From NCBI GenBank assembly GCA_026981855.1, contig JALSIB010000002.1, positions 1 to 64,000 on the forward strand: a stretch of DNA of 64,000 bases, given 5' to 3'. This document shows positions 6,674 through 18,906 of the stretch, piece by piece. Positions within the stretch are counted from its first letter, which is position 1. Each line of letters starts with the position of its first letter. The translations under genes and the position numbers were made by a program. Source of the stretch: Methylothermaceae bacterium. GTDB taxonomy: Bacteria; Pseudomonadota; Gammaproteobacteria; Methylococcales; Methylothermaceae. Under the pieces are notes generated by a model. The model was not told the origin of the DNA. It did not search any database and saw nothing but the letters and a program-made list of their open reading frames with translations.

Positions 6674-7531
6674 TCATGACTCATCCCCCGCTTTCGGCGA
6701 CTTGTCCACAAGCTCGGGACGCAGGAGATGGACGCGATCGTGTTCATCGATTTTCCAAAGCCAGCCGGCGTTTTCCTCCAGCAGCGTCAACGCGCGCTTC
6801 AAGTTGTAACGAAATTTGAAAAGTTGCCCATCAACGCTCCCACACAAATACCGCAAGGTGGCCACCTTGTAGGGCAGGGGCTCGGGGTGGGTTACATAGA
6901 ACCCATACAACCACTTGGCCATCTGGTTGCGTCCCAGGTTGCGGCGGATATCGGGATCATTGCCTCCCCAACCCGCTTCCCAAAGTTCCGGCATCCGGGG
7001 ATGAATCGCGATACGGGGCGAGTCGCCGCGCGCATCCACGACCGATTCCAGCATCCTGCCGTCGTAAATACGCTCTCCGTTTTTGAACTCGATCCGGACG
7101 TGCTGGAGGCTCAAGCGTTGGATGGAAGCGGAGACAGAGCGTCGTTGCGGTTGTCCGTACTGACGATGCAATACCGACAGGATGCTTCGCATGGAAACGG
7201 GAACGAGCTCACCGGCCGGGGCCTTGCGCAATTTGTGTATGATCTCGATCCAAACGTCCAGGTCATATTGATCAAGCGGTTGTGGGTGACAGACGATCGT
7301 CACGTTGCTTGGGGAAGGAACCGGTGCGCTGCCGTCATGCCAGGGTTGCCGGCGCCGGTTGATGCCAAAGAGCGCCGAGCGAAGCATGGCGTTGGGGGCC
7401 GAGCGGATCGTTTCCAGCCAGACAGGCAACGCATGGGGTTCTGCCTCCCCGTCGATGATCGCCTGGCGGCTGCGGGCCAAATCAGCGAGCTGGCGAACCC
7501 TGGACGTGAAATCTATCGGATGTTCATCCAT
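6674..7531 (-). CDS. TrfA-type replication initiator 2
   Basis: 285 residues, a diverged paralog of initiator 1. It shares TIRSAPNAMLRSALFGINR, LDQYDLDVWIEIIHKLRK, NQMAKWLYGFYVTHPEPLPYKVATLRYLCGS and a winged-helix C-terminus. It overlaps the DUF2857 gene by 8 bases and so is the last gene of the parA-parB-DUF2857-initiator operon. Its 3' end contains a DnaA-box variant (TTGTCCACA, 6702-6710). Coupling of an initiator to the partition genes is plasmid-like and suggests that the excised ICE replicates and is partitioned autonomously. Confidence 0.8.
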   Translation of the reverse strand: MDEHPIDFTSRVRQLADLARSRQAIIDGEAEPHALPVWLETIRSAPNAMLRSALFGINRRRQPWHDGSAPVPSPSNVTIVCHPQPLDQYDLDVWIEIIHKLRKAPAGELVPVSMRSILSVLHRQYGQPQRRSVSASIQRLSLQHVRIEFKNGERIYDGRMLESVVDARGDSPRIAIHPRMPELWEAGWGGNDPDIRRNLGRNQMAKWLYGFYVTHPEPLPYKVATLRYLCGSVDGQLFKFRYNLKRALTLLEENAGWLWKIDEHDRVHLLRPELVDKSPKAGDES

Positions 7532-8078
7532 GATCCTGATCCTCCTCCACCTCCTCGAGACAAACCGCCTTCAGTACGCTGCAAAGGCTGATGCCCGTTG
7601 CTTCGTACACGGCGATCAATCGACGGGGCAGATCCAAGTGGCAATGATCGTCCCAGGCCTGGCGCACGAGGTTTTCCTCGGCCTCGGTCAGGGCGGTCGG
7701 ACGGCCAGCACGGCTTATCCCCAGATAGCGCCGTAACGCTGTATAGTCACTGTTTTGCAACCCATAGATCTGTCGCACCAACCACAACGGCGAACCGCAT
7801 CGGATCAGTTTGACAATCGTCTGCTGGTCGCTGGGTGGGAACTCGGTCAATGAAATGGCCGCATCCAGCGCCTTGGCGTCGATCGAGAAATCGAACGCCT
7901 GGTGAATCATGTCCGGCAGCTGCTGGATCGTTTCCACTCGCAACTGACGCAACCGCCGTATCTGCCTGGAATCCAGGCCGATTTGCTCAAGGGGCCGGCG
8001 CTTCCCCTTATCGGCCAGCCGGGTCAGAAATACCAGCAGAGTCAGGCATAAATTCTTTCGATATTCCTCATCGTTCAT
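7524..8078 (-). CDS. DUF2857-family ICE protein
   Basis: 184 residues. DUF2857 proteins sit beside parB in ICEs of the PAPI-1/SPI-7 type and have no proven biochemical role. The C-terminal half (residues about 100-165) shows a helix-turn-helix-like pattern (CGSPLWLVRQIYGLQNSDYTALRRYLG) suggesting DNA binding, perhaps transcriptional activation as in FlhC-like folds. The ATG at 8078 follows GGAGGAGGACT and overlaps the end of parB by 11 bases, so translation is coupled. Confidence 0.7.
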   Translation of the reverse strand: MNDEEYRKNLCLTLLVFLTRLADKGKRRPLEQIGLDSRQIRRLRQLRVETIQQLPDMIHQAFDFSIDAKALDAAISLTEFPPSDQQTIVKLIRCGSPLWLVRQIYGLQNSDYTALRRYLGISRAGRPTALTEAEENLVRQAWDDHCHLDLPRRLIAVYEATGISLCSVLKAVCLEEVEEDQDHG

Positions 8079-9186
8079 AGTCCTCCTCCCCCGGGATGAC
8101 TCCTCCAAGGTGGTTCAAGACGGCATCAAGGAGCTGCCGGTCGCGGGCCAGGCGCAGGAGGAATACAATTTCCTCCGGAACCGGATCGTCCGGCGTTTCC
8201 CCGTGCTCCCGCCGAAGCGCATTCAGGCTCCACCAGGCGGCGTATCGCAGCCTCTCGGAGCGCTCGGGCTTCGGTGCTTGCTCTTCAACCAGGTCGTGGG
8301 CGCCCAGACAGTCCGCGGCTGCCTCGAGCAGTTTCTTGTTGTTCGTGTTGGGATTTCGTCCCGGCTTCCCGTCTCCCCTCGACCGGGGCCGGTTCTGTTG
8401 GATTGATCCAGACCGGACGGCCGCCTTCTTGATGGCGGATTCAACCGCGGCAGGATCCAAATGGGGCGCATCCATGCCGGAAAGCAGTTTCCGGAAAGAA
8501 TCGTCCGGACACGCTCCGTTTATCTCCGTGAAAATTTTTTCCAGCCTCGACAGGTGATCGATATGGGTCGGTCCCAGATGAGGCAGGGCTTTGGGAATGA
8601 CAGCCTCGAGAGAAGCTGCATACAGCAGCCGGCGAATCTGCCGCCGTGACAGCGGCAGGCCAAGCTGGGTCAGATGTTTCTCGAAAGCTCTTTCCGATAC
8701 CCGTTCGCCCTGTTTCCGTTCAAGCTCATCGTGCAACCGGGCGATGGCCCGGGCCTTGTCGATGAATCGCATTTCCCCGCGGAGTTCGTTCTCCACCAGG
8801 TGGGAAATCAATACCCATTCTTCGCTGATCCAGGGCTTGTAGAGAGCCTCGAGGGTTCGGAAACGGTCGTCGCCGGTCTCCTCCCACAATTCCCGCACGG
8901 CCTTCAGCCGGGTATTGCCGCCGGCGGCGGGAATGTAGTGTTCCTCCCCGGGGCGCTGGGTGACCACCAGGGGAATGCGCAGCCCTTCGGCACGAATGGA
9001 CTCTTTGATGCTTTCGTAAAGTTCGTTGGGAACCGTTCGGGGATTGCCTTCGTATTCGCGGATCTGCTCGATGTCGAGAACGATTCGGGTTGGACTGACG
9101 GGTGTGGTCGGAAGGGAAGATGCTTGCCTGGAGGCGAATCCACCCTCGCTTAAGAGGCCTGCGATGTTGGCGGGCTTTCTAGCCAT
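8068..9186 (-). CDS. parB: ParB-family partition protein
   Basis: 372 residues. The ParB/Srx nuclease-like domain is at about 30-135 (VLDIEQIREYEGNPRTVPN, then EEHYIPAAGGNTRLKAVREL, where the usual GERR box reads GGNTR). A central HTH region (about 150-210) and a basic, low-complexity linker follow. It should bind centromere-like sites and cooperate with ParA in holding or segregating the excised ICE. It overlaps parA by 8 bases. The changed CTP-binding box is typical of ICE ParB relatives and may mean altered nucleotide use. Confidence 0.85.
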   Translation of the reverse strand: MARKPANIAGLLSEGGFASRQASSLPTTPVSPTRIVLDIEQIREYEGNPRTVPNELYESIKESIRAEGLRIPLVVTQRPGEEHYIPAAGGNTRLKAVRELWEETGDDRFRTLEALYKPWISEEWVLISHLVENELRGEMRFIDKARAIARLHDELERKQGERVSERAFEKHLTQLGLPLSRRQIRRLLYAASLEAVIPKALPHLGPTHIDHLSRLEKIFTEINGACPDDSFRKLLSGMDAPHLDPAAVESAIKKAAVRSGSIQQNRPRSRGDGKPGRNPNTNNKKLLEAAADCLGAHDLVEEQAPKPERSERLRYAAWWSLNALRREHGETPDDPVPEEIVFLLRLARDRQLLDAVLNHLGGVIPGEEDYER

Positions 9187-9988
9187 GGCTGGCCTCCAGA
9201 ACCTCCGGGAGATCGGGAAAGAGCTCCCTGGCCAGACTGGTCATCGACTCCAGGGCGCTGGGTGTGGGCCCTTTGCGATGACGTTCAAGTCGGTGGGGAG
9301 GCGTTTTATGGGTGGCCGACTCCCGATAGACGACCGTGGCGGGAATGACGGTATCCAGGATGGTGATCGCTCCCTTGCTGGGCCCGTAGGAGGCGCTCCG
9401 CAATTCCGCCGCGATTTGTCTGGCGTCCAAAGTCCGGTCCATCCGGTAGATGAGCCCCCGCATCGGACCGATGGGCGCCCCCAGGAGCGCCATGGGTTTC
9501 AGGCGTTCGAGCATGTCGAGGGTGCCCCGGACGAATTCACGGGCGGAAAGGATTTCGGGGGGGATGGGCGTCAGGAGAAGATCGGCCGCTGCAACGGCGG
9601 CATCCTGAAGGGGACCGACAGCGCCCTGGGTATCAACCAGGATGATGTCGTAATCCAGCCGGTTGAGGAGATGCTTGAGGCGGACCCGGCCGTCCACCGC
9701 GTCCCGGATCCAGTCGCGCAACTGGCCTTCCGGGTCGTTGGAGTAAATCAGGTCAAGCCGCTCGATCTCAGTCCGGCTGATGAATCCGGAGGATTCCGTC
9801 TGGACCAGAAACTCGACCAGGCCATACTCTGCCTGGTGGGCCAGATTGAAGAACGAGGAAAGGGTTGGCTGAGGGTCGGCATCGACGAGCAAAACCCGTC
9901 TGCCAAAATCGGCCAGGATCGCCCCCAGACTGGCGGTCAGCGTGGTTTTGCCGACGCCGCCTTTGGTGCTACATATCGTGATAATCAC
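9179..9988 (-). CDS. parA: ParA/Soj-type partition ATPase
   Basis: 269 residues with the deviant Walker A box KGGVGKT at residues 9-15, Walker A-prime DADPQPT near 36-42 and DTQGAVG near 115. ParA ATPases position DNA. In ICEHin1056-type elements the soj/parA gene is the first gene inside the end that abuts the tRNA, exactly as here. The start codon is GTG at 9988; an upstream ATG is out of frame. Transcription runs in the same direction as tRNA-Thr, only 55 bases away. Confidence 0.9.
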   Translation of the reverse strand: MIITICSTKGGVGKTTLTASLGAILADFGRRVLLVDADPQPTLSSFFNLAHQAEYGLVEFLVQTESSGFISRTEIERLDLIYSNDPEGQLRDWIRDAVDGRVRLKHLLNRLDYDIILVDTQGAVGPLQDAAVAAADLLLTPIPPEILSAREFVRGTLDMLERLKPMALLGAPIGPMRGLIYRMDRTLDARQIAAELRSASYGPSKGAITILDTVIPATVVYRESATHKTPPHRLERHRKGPTPSALESMTSLARELFPDLPEVLEASHG

Positions 9989-10031
9989 CCATAACCTTCT
10001 TCATGAGTTCAACAAAGTGAAGGGTTATGGG
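9988..10031. promoter_or_regulatory. Inverted repeat between tRNA-Thr and parA
   Basis: CCCATAACCTTC (9988-9999) faces GAAGGGTTATGGG (10019-10031), a 12-bp inverted repeat with one inserted G. It occupies almost the whole space between the tRNA 3' end and the parA start. It may be a partition operator, an integrase or excisionase arm site, or a weak terminator (no T-run). Confidence 0.55.
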
Positions 10032-10043
10032 AATGGATTGAAG

Positions 10044-10119
<76 letters not shown>

Positions 10120-10161
10120 TGATTGTGAAGCTTAGGAATTATACGGGATTGGAGGACCGAT

Positions 10162-10470
10162 TCAAGGTTCTGCCTCTTCAGCGATCCATTGCTGCAATGC
10201 GGCAACGATATTTTTGGCCTGCTCGCGGCTGGAGATATTGAATTTGGAACGCTGCTGGTATTCGCCGTTGCGTTTTTGATAACGGCGAATGGTATATTTT
10301 TCCGGTCCATAGGCTTCCTTGCGGGCATCCCATTCCCGATAGCGGAACAGAATGGTGGTCCAGGCCCCCTTGGAGAGGATGACCTTGTCCAGTTCCTTGA
10401 CAGTGTGTACGCCACCTTCCTGATAATCGACGGTCAGTTCTTCCGGTTTGCTTGCCATGTTGTCATTCAC
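10162..10470 (-). CDS. Conserved hypothetical cytoplasmic protein, 102 residues
   Basis: A soluble, charged protein (begins MNDNMASKPEELTVDYQEGG) with a central beta-rich part (AWTTILFRYREWD, YTIRRYQKRNGEYQQRSKFNI) and a C-terminal helix. No signal peptide and no recognised domain. It overlaps yqcC by 8 bases and lies at the end of the yncE-like/yqcC unit, so it belongs to the chromosome just right of the ICE boundary. Confidence 0.65.
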   Translation of the reverse strand: MNDNMASKPEELTVDYQEGGVHTVKELDKVILSKGAWTTILFRYREWDARKEAYGPEKYTIRRYQKRNGEYQQRSKFNISSREQAKNIVAALQQWIAEEAEP

Positions 10471-10792
10471 TCATCAATTCATCGAATTGTCTCAAGAGCC
10501 GGATCAAATGAACCAGCTCCGGACCCGACCCAGCGAACCATTCCTCGGCCATGGGGGCGATGCCGCACTGGGTGGGCAAGGGGGCGCCTGCCTCGATCAG
10601 CGCCTTCATCCGTTTCTGAAAGACGAATTGCAGCCACTGGGGAAAGGATAGCGTATCACAGCAGAAAGGTAAGGCGCTCGACAGGGCTTCCTCGCTGGGC
10701 GCGTCGCTTTCCCACAGACCCTGGCGGCGCATTTCGGCCTCCAGCTTCAAGAGCAGATCCGCCGCCAGGTTGAGTTTTCGTGAATCGGTCAT
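10463..10792 (-). CDS. yqcC: YqcC family protein
   Basis: 109 residues with the YqcC (DUF446) signature: a helical N-terminus (LLLKLEAEMRRQGLW) and the central PFCCDTLSFPQWLQFVFQKRMKALIEAGAPLP block. In enterobacteria yqcC is adjacent to truC and is involved in tRNA or rRNA contexts by association only; its role is unknown. The ATGA overlap with the propeller gene indicates co-transcription. Confidence 0.85.
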   Translation of the reverse strand: MTDSRKLNLAADLLLKLEAEMRRQGLWESDAPSEEALSSALPFCCDTLSFPQWLQFVFQKRMKALIEAGAPLPTQCGIAPMAEEWFAGSGPELVHLIRLLRQFDELMSE

Positions 10793-11754
10793 GGAGCGAT
10801 GAATTGGCCGAAGGCGCGACTGCCGTCACCTGTCGGAATGGAAGTCGTGGATTCCGGTTCAGCTATGTCCAGTACCGATACGCTGTTGCTGAACCAGTTG
10901 GCCACATAGACATGATGACCATCCGGGTGGGTGGAAATACCTTCCGGGTATTCGCCGACTTCCAGGGTGTCGATGACTTTCAGGCTGTCGGCGTCGATGA
11001 CCGATACGGTGTCATCGTATTGGTTGGTGACGATCACCTGTTTGCCATCGAGAGCCAAGGTGATGGCGTAAGGGCGCTCCCCCACGGGGATCGATCCGAT
11101 GGGCTGGAGGGTTCTGGAATCGAGAACGCTGATATCGTTGGAGAGGACATTGGCGGTATACAGACGCTGCTTTTTCTCATCCAGTGAGATCCCGAAAGGA
11201 TGCTTTCCCACCTTGGCGGTTGTGATGACCTTCATTGTCACCGCATCGATCAAGGAGATCGAGTCGCTGTCGCGATTGGCCACATATACCCGCTTGCCAT
11301 CCTTGCTGACCGCAAGGCCGGCGGGGGATTTGCCCACGGGAATCCGGGCGATGATCCGCCGGGCGGGAATGTCGATCACGCTGACATAATGGCCGTACCA
11401 GTCGGCCACATAGCCGCGTTTGCCATCGGAATCGACCGCGACGCCCAAAGGGCCGTCCCCTGCCGTGACTGTACCGGTCACTTCGAGCCTTTCCCCATCC
11501 ACGATGGTGATGTCCTTGCTTCCCGGGTTGGTCACCAGGATCACCCGTCCATGACCGCCGGCCGCCACGCCGGAGGGTTTGGAGCCGACCTTCAGTGTCT
11601 TGACCACGGTGTTGGTTGCGGTGTCGATGACGGTGAGGCTGTCGGCGCCCTGGTTGGTGATGAAGGCGTAAGGTTTGGCGGTTGCCTGGAGGGAAAAAAA
11701 GAGGGCGGCTGTCGCCGCCACTTTCAAGATGGTTGGCAATGAAGAACGAATCAT
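10789..11754 (-). CDS. Periplasmic seven-bladed YVTN beta-propeller (YncE-like)
   Basis: 321 residues. A signal peptide (about 1-26, cleavage near ATAKPYA) is followed by seven repeats of about 42 residues with the YVANxxxDxxSVID signature. YncE-like proteins bind DNA or ligands, and PQQ-associated homologs occur near alcohol dehydrogenases. Here it is preceded by an MxaD-like gene 11 bases upstream in the same direction, so a role in periplasmic oxidation is possible but not shown. Confidence 0.85.
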   Translation of the reverse strand: MIRSSLPTILKVAATAALFFSLQATAKPYAFITNQGADSLTVIDTATNTVVKTLKVGSKPSGVAAGGHGRVILVTNPGSKDITIVDGERLEVTGTVTAGDGPLGVAVDSDGKRGYVADWYGHYVSVIDIPARRIIARIPVGKSPAGLAVSKDGKRVYVANRDSDSISLIDAVTMKVITTAKVGKHPFGISLDEKKQRLYTANVLSNDISVLDSRTLQPIGSIPVGERPYAITLALDGKQVIVTNQYDDTVSVIDADSLKVIDTLEVGEYPEGISTHPDGHHVYVANWFSNSVSVLDIAEPESTTSIPTGDGSRAFGQFIAP

Positions 11755-11765
11755 GGGGCTCCAGC

Positions 11766-12335
11766 TTATTCAGCCACTTTCTTCAGGTTTTCCAACCCGC
11801 TGCGGAGAAACCCGGTCACCGCTTTGATACCGGCTTCCTCGTTCATTTCCTCGGGTGGATTGTTGTTCATGTAAGCGCGGTAGAAGGCCGCTTTCCAAAT
11901 GACCTTGGATTGGTTGTCGCCTTCCTGTTTGACTGTGATGCTGGCGGAAAAGTTTGCCACCGGGATGAGCGGAACCTTGATTTCCTGGTTGGCGTGGACG
12001 ATGGTCTTGGTGGTGCTGACATCGTCGGTATTGAATTTATAGGCGAAGGTCATCTTCTTGTCGTCGATCTTTTTCAAGGTGGCATGGATCCAGCCGCCGT
12101 TTTTCAACGTGAACTTGATCAAGGCGCCTTTCTTGTTCCCCTCGGCGGAGCAATCGACCACCTCCGGATGCCATTGTTTCATCCCGCAAGGATCCTTGAC
12201 GAGATTCCAGACCTTTTCGGCTGGTGCCTGGATGACGATTTCCTCGCTGACTTTCTGCCTGACGGGGCCGTGGGCCGCGGCCATTGAAGCCCACAGGAAA
12301 GCCAGCAGGGGAAGCAGGGATGTGAATGTGCGCAT
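11766..12335 (-). CDS. Periplasmic SRPBCC protein, MxaD-like
   Basis: 189 residues. A signal peptide (MRTFTSLLPLLAFLWASMAAA) is followed by one SRPBCC/START-like domain: EKVWNLVKDPCGMKQWHPEV at the ligand-entry helix and an amphipathic C-terminal helix. MxaD, found in methanol-oxidation clusters, is a periplasmic member of this fold. The resemblance (HGPVxQKV, KWHP, NKKGALIKFTLKNGG) is suggestive only. GGAGG precedes the ATG at 12335; the longer frame to 12407 runs into the sbcB 3' end. Confidence 0.7.
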   Translation of the reverse strand: MRTFTSLLPLLAFLWASMAAAHGPVRQKVSEEIVIQAPAEKVWNLVKDPCGMKQWHPEVVDCSAEGNKKGALIKFTLKNGGWIHATLKKIDDKKMTFAYKFNTDDVSTTKTIVHANQEIKVPLIPVANFSASITVKQEGDNQSKVIWKAAFYRAYMNNNPPEEMNEEAGIKAVTGFLRSGLENLKKVAE

Positions 12336-12379
12336 GTTTCCTCCAAGTGCTTGGTTGAATTGAAGAACAAAACCCGAAA

Positions 12380-15382
<3,003 letters not shown>

Positions 15383-15384
15383 AC

Positions 15385-16959
15385 ATGACAGATATTCACG
15401 CCCACAAGATTCTGATTCTCGATTTCGGTTCCCAATATACCCAGCTGATCGCCCGCCGCATCCGCGAAGTGGGCGTTTATTGTGAAATACATCCCTATGA
15501 CTGGCCGGAAGACGCCATCCGGCGCTTCGGTCCCCGGGGTATCGTGTTGTCTGGCGGGCCCCGCACGGTCACCGAGGATTTCACCCCTCGCGCGCCGCAA
15601 GGGGTGTTCGAGCTGGGTGTTCCGGTACTGGGGATCTGTTATGGCATGCAGACGATGGCGGCGCAACTTGGCGGTAAGGTGGAGACCGCCCACAAGCGTG
15701 AATTCGGCTATGCCCAGGTCCGGGTCAAGGGTCACTCGAGGCTGCTGGAAGACATCGAGGATCATACCACGCCCGACGGGGACGCCTTGCTCGATGTGTG
15801 GATGAGTCATGGCGACCGGGTGACGGAATTGCCCCAGGGCTTCAAGGTGATCGCCTACACCGATGACGCGCCCATAGCCGGGATGGCGGATGAAAAACGC
15901 CGTTTCTACGGCTTGCAGTTCCACCCCGAAGTGACCCACACCCTTCAGGGCGAGCGGATTCTCAAACGGTTCGTCAGGGCGATCTGCGGCTGTGAACAGG
16001 CCTGGACGCCGGGCAACATCATCGAAGAAAGCATTCACGCGATCCGGCGACAGGTCGGAAGCGACAAGGTGCTGCTGGGCTTGTCCGGTGGCGTGGATTC
16101 TTCCGTGGTCGCCGCTCTGCTCCACAAGGCCATCGGGGATCAGCTGACCTGCGTATTTGTGGATACCGGATTGTTGCGCCTCCACGAGGGAGACAACGTG
16201 ATGGCCACACTGGCCAGACACATGGGCGTCAAGGTGATCCGGGTCAATGCCGCCCAGCGCTACTTCGACGCCCTGGAAGGGGTCTGCGATCCGGAGGAGA
16301 AAAGGCGAATCATCGGCCACCTCTTTATCGAGATCTTCGAGGAGGAAGCCTCCAGGCTGGAAGACGTGAAATGGCTGGCCCAGGGAACCATTTACCCCGA
16401 CGTGATCGAATCGGCCGCGGCAAAGACCGCCAAGGCGACCTTGATCAAATCCCATCATAATGTGGCGGCGCTGCCCGAAACCATGAACCTCAAGCTGGTC
16501 GAGCCTCTGCGCGAGTTGTTCAAGGACGAAGTCCGCAAGATCGGGCTGGAATTGGGGCTGCCATACGAGATGATCTATCGCCATCCCTTCCCGGGTCCCG
16601 GGTTGGGGGTGCGTATTCTGGGAGAGGTGAAGCCCGCGTATGCCGACATCTTGCGGCTGGCCGACGATATTTTCATCTCCGAACTGCGCAAGCACCGCCT
16701 CTACGATCAGGTCAGCCAGGCTTTCGCCGTGTTTCTCCCGGTGAAATCGGTGGGGGTGATGGGGGACGAACGCAGCTACGAATATGTCATCGCCCTGCGG
16801 GCGGTGGAGACCAGCGATTTCATGACCGCCCGCTGGGCGCATTTGCCCTATGAATTCCTCGATACCGTTTCCCGGCGCATCATCAACGAGATCAAGGGAA
16901 TCTCCCGGGTGGTCTACGACGTTTCCGGCAAGCCGCCGGCGACGATCGAATGGGAGTGA
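15385..16959 (+). CDS. guaA: GMP synthase (glutamine-hydrolysing)
   Basis: 524 residues. A class I glutamine amidotransferase domain (catalytic Cys in GICYGMQ, His in [10 protein letters not shown]) is followed by the ATP pyrophosphatase domain with the PP-loop GLSGGVDSS near residue 235 and the dimerization domain ending in TIEWE. It makes GMP from XMP, ATP and glutamine. It forms an operon with guaB and overlaps tadA by 10 bases. Confidence 0.97.
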   Translation: MTDIHAHKILILDFGSQYTQLIARRIREVGVYCEIHPYDWPEDAIRRFGPRGIVLSGGPRTVTEDFTPRAPQGVFELGVPVLGICYGMQTMAAQLGGKVETAHKREFGYAQVRVKGHSRLLEDIEDHTTPDGDALLDVWMSHGDRVTELPQGFKVIAYTDDAPIAGMADEKRRFYGLQFHPEVTHTLQGERILKRFVRAICGCEQAWTPGNIIEESIHAIRRQVGSDKVLLGLSGGVDSSVVAALLHKAIGDQLTCVFVDTGLLRLHEGDNVMATLARHMGVKVIRVNAAQRYFDALEGVCDPEEKRRIIGHLFIEIFEEEASRLEDVKWLAQGTIYPDVIESAAAKTAKATLIKSHHNVAALPETMNLKLVEPLRELFKDEVRKIGLELGLPYEMIYRHPFPGPGLGVRILGEVKPAYADILRLADDIFISELRKHRLYDQVSQAFAVFLPVKSVGVMGDERSYEYVIALRAVETSDFMTARWAHLPYEFLDTVSRRIINEIKGISRVVYDVSGKPPATIEWE

Positions 16960-17420
16960 CCCCCCGCGACGAGAGGTGGATGCGCCGGGCGCTGGAATTG
17001 GCCAGGCAGGCCGAAACCGAGGGCGAGGTACCCATCGGGGCGGTACTGGTCCACAGGGACCGGATCGTCGGTGAGGGACGCAACCGCCCCATTTCCGCTT
17101 GCGACCCCACCGCCCATGCTGAAATCGAGGCCCTGAGAGCGGCCGCGCAAAAGCTGGGAAACTACCGGTTGCCGGAAACGGTCCTGTATGTGACCCTGGA
17201 ACCGTGCGTGATGTGCATGGGCGCCGTCGTTCAGGCCCGGGTCGGGCGGTTGGTGTATGGCGCCGCGGATGCTCAAAGGGGTGCCGCGGGCAGCGCCCTG
17301 GCGCTGCATCGGGCGGACTTTCTCAATCATCGGGTGAGCGTTACGGCGGGGGTGCTGGCCGATGCGTGCCGGCAGATTCTGTTGGCCTTTTTCTCCCGCC
17401 GCCGGGGAAAGGAGGGATGA
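16950..17420 (+). CDS. tadA: tRNA-specific adenosine deaminase
   Basis: 156 residues. The zinc deaminase motifs TAHAEIEAL (HAE) and PCVMCMGAV (PCxxC) are intact. TadA converts A34 to inosine in tRNA-Arg(ACG). The conserved neighbourhood with guaA and mltF is seen in many gammaproteobacteria. It overlaps the guaA 3' end, so it is probably co-transcribed; it converges with mltF 7 bases later. Confidence 0.95.
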   Translation: MGVTPRDERWMRRALELARQAETEGEVPIGAVLVHRDRIVGEGRNRPISACDPTAHAEIEALRAAAQKLGNYRLPETVLYVTLEPCVMCMGAVVQARVGRLVYGAADAQRGAAGSALALHRADFLNHRVSVTAGVLADACRQILLAFFSRRRGKEG

Positions 17421-17427
17421 AGCCCGG

Positions 17428-18906
17428 CTACAGGGCCGCCGGGGTGGTTTCCGGTATGTTGGAGTGGGCGGAGGATCCCGCTGAGGAGGAAACGGGCGCC
17501 TGTCGCCGTTTTGGCGGGGAAATGGGCCCTTCGGTGAGCCGTACCAACAGATCGTAGTAGTTCCGCACGTTCTCCACATAGCGGACGGGTTCGTGACCCC
17601 GGGCATAGCCGTGTTTGACCCGGCTGTACCACTTCTTGCGGGTCAACAGCGGCAGGTGTTTCTTTACATCCATCCACCTGTCCGGATTGCCTCCGTTGGA
17701 TTGGGTCAGCACTCTCGCATCCTCCAGATGGCCGAAGCCGATGTTGTAGGCGGCCAGGGTGAGCCAGGTCCGGTCGGGTTCGGGAATGCGCGCCGGGATC
17801 TTCGCTTTCAGTTGAGACAGATAACGCGCCGCACCCGGTATGGTGCGCCCGGGATCCAGCCGGTTTTGAATGTGAAGTTGCTTCGCCGTCTGACGGGTCA
17901 GCATCATGATGCCGCGCACCCCTGTGGGAGATTTGGCGTGGTTGTTCCAGTGGGACTCCTGGTAGCCGATGGCGGCCAGCAAGCGCCAGTCCCATCCGTG
18001 TTTTCGCGCCGCCTGTTCGAAATAGCGCCGGTATTTCGGCAGGCGCTCTTTGTAATGCCTGCGGAAGGTGTAGATGTCCACATAACCGAGGGCATCCACA
18101 TGGCCGTAATACTGTTCGCGCAATTGCGCCAGAATCTGGTTTTCCTGAAGATGGCGGAAGAACTTTTGGGCTTCCCGATGCAGGCTGCCGTCATGGTTCT
18201 TGGAAAAGGCCCAGGCCAGAGGTGCGGGTTTGATCAGGTCGAACGCCGCTTTCAAGCGGGGGTAGAAACGCCGCAAGGTGGCAAATTGATGGGAGTCGCT
18301 GACGGCGTAGTCGCTCCGGCCGGCTTCGACTCGTTGCAACAGCGTTTCGATATCCACATCCAGGGCTTGCCATGCCAATTTCGGGTAACGTTGTTTCAGG
18401 ATTTCCAGCGTGCGCTGGTGGCTGGAGCCGGCCATCACTTCCAGCCGGTGTCCTGCCAGGTCGGAGATCGTGCGTGGCCTTTTGTTTCCTCCCAGATAAA
18501 CGACCTGTTCCGTGATCATTTGGTAGGGGGTGGAAAAACGCAGGTAGAGCTTGCGCACGTCGGTGACGGTCAGGCCGGCTGCCGCCAGGTCGTCTTCCCC
18601 CTTCATGATCCGGGGCAACAATTCGCTGATGGAATCGACCGCGTGAAAAACGGGCCTGACACCCAGCCACCGGGCGAAGCGGGTGCCCAGTTCGTATTCC
18701 ATGCCCGCGAATCCATCCAGGGTGGGATAATAAGTCGTCGCTCCGTAGAGCGTCAGAATTCTCAGGGTGCCGGAATCTTTGACCCGCTGCAGGTGGGAAG
18801 GGCGCCACCTGTCTTTGATCCAGTTGGTCAGCGTCGACACGATGACGATGGCCACCACGATTCCCGTCACGGCCAGAACGGCCCGATAAGTGATTTGTCT
18901 CAGCAT
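17428..18906 (-). CDS. mltF: Membrane-bound lytic transglycosylase F
   Basis: 492 residues. An N-terminal membrane anchor (about 8-25) is followed by an SBP_bac_3 domain (RILTLYGATTYY onward, about 48-270) and a C-terminal SLT lysozyme-like domain with the catalytic Glu in AIGYQESHWNNHAKSPTGVRGIMML. It cleaves peptidoglycan glycan strands at the outer membrane. The poorly conserved C-terminal tail is Pro/Ser-rich. It overlaps aroE by 7 bases. Confidence 0.93.
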   Translation of the reverse strand: MLRQITYRAVLAVTGIVVAIVIVSTLTNWIKDRWRPSHLQRVKDSGTLRILTLYGATTYYPTLDGFAGMEYELGTRFARWLGVRPVFHAVDSISELLPRIMKGEDDLAAAGLTVTDVRKLYLRFSTPYQMITEQVVYLGGNKRPRTISDLAGHRLEVMAGSSHQRTLEILKQRYPKLAWQALDVDIETLLQRVEAGRSDYAVSDSHQFATLRRFYPRLKAAFDLIKPAPLAWAFSKNHDGSLHREAQKFFRHLQENQILAQLREQYYGHVDALGYVDIYTFRRHYKERLPKYRRYFEQAARKHGWDWRLLAAIGYQESHWNNHAKSPTGVRGIMMLTRQTAKQLHIQNRLDPGRTIPGAARYLSQLKAKIPARIPEPDRTWLTLAAYNIGFGHLEDARVLTQSNGGNPDRWMDVKKHLPLLTRKKWYSRVKHGYARGHEPVRYVENVRNYYDLLVRLTEGPISPPKRRQAPVSSSAGSSAHSNIPETTPAAL

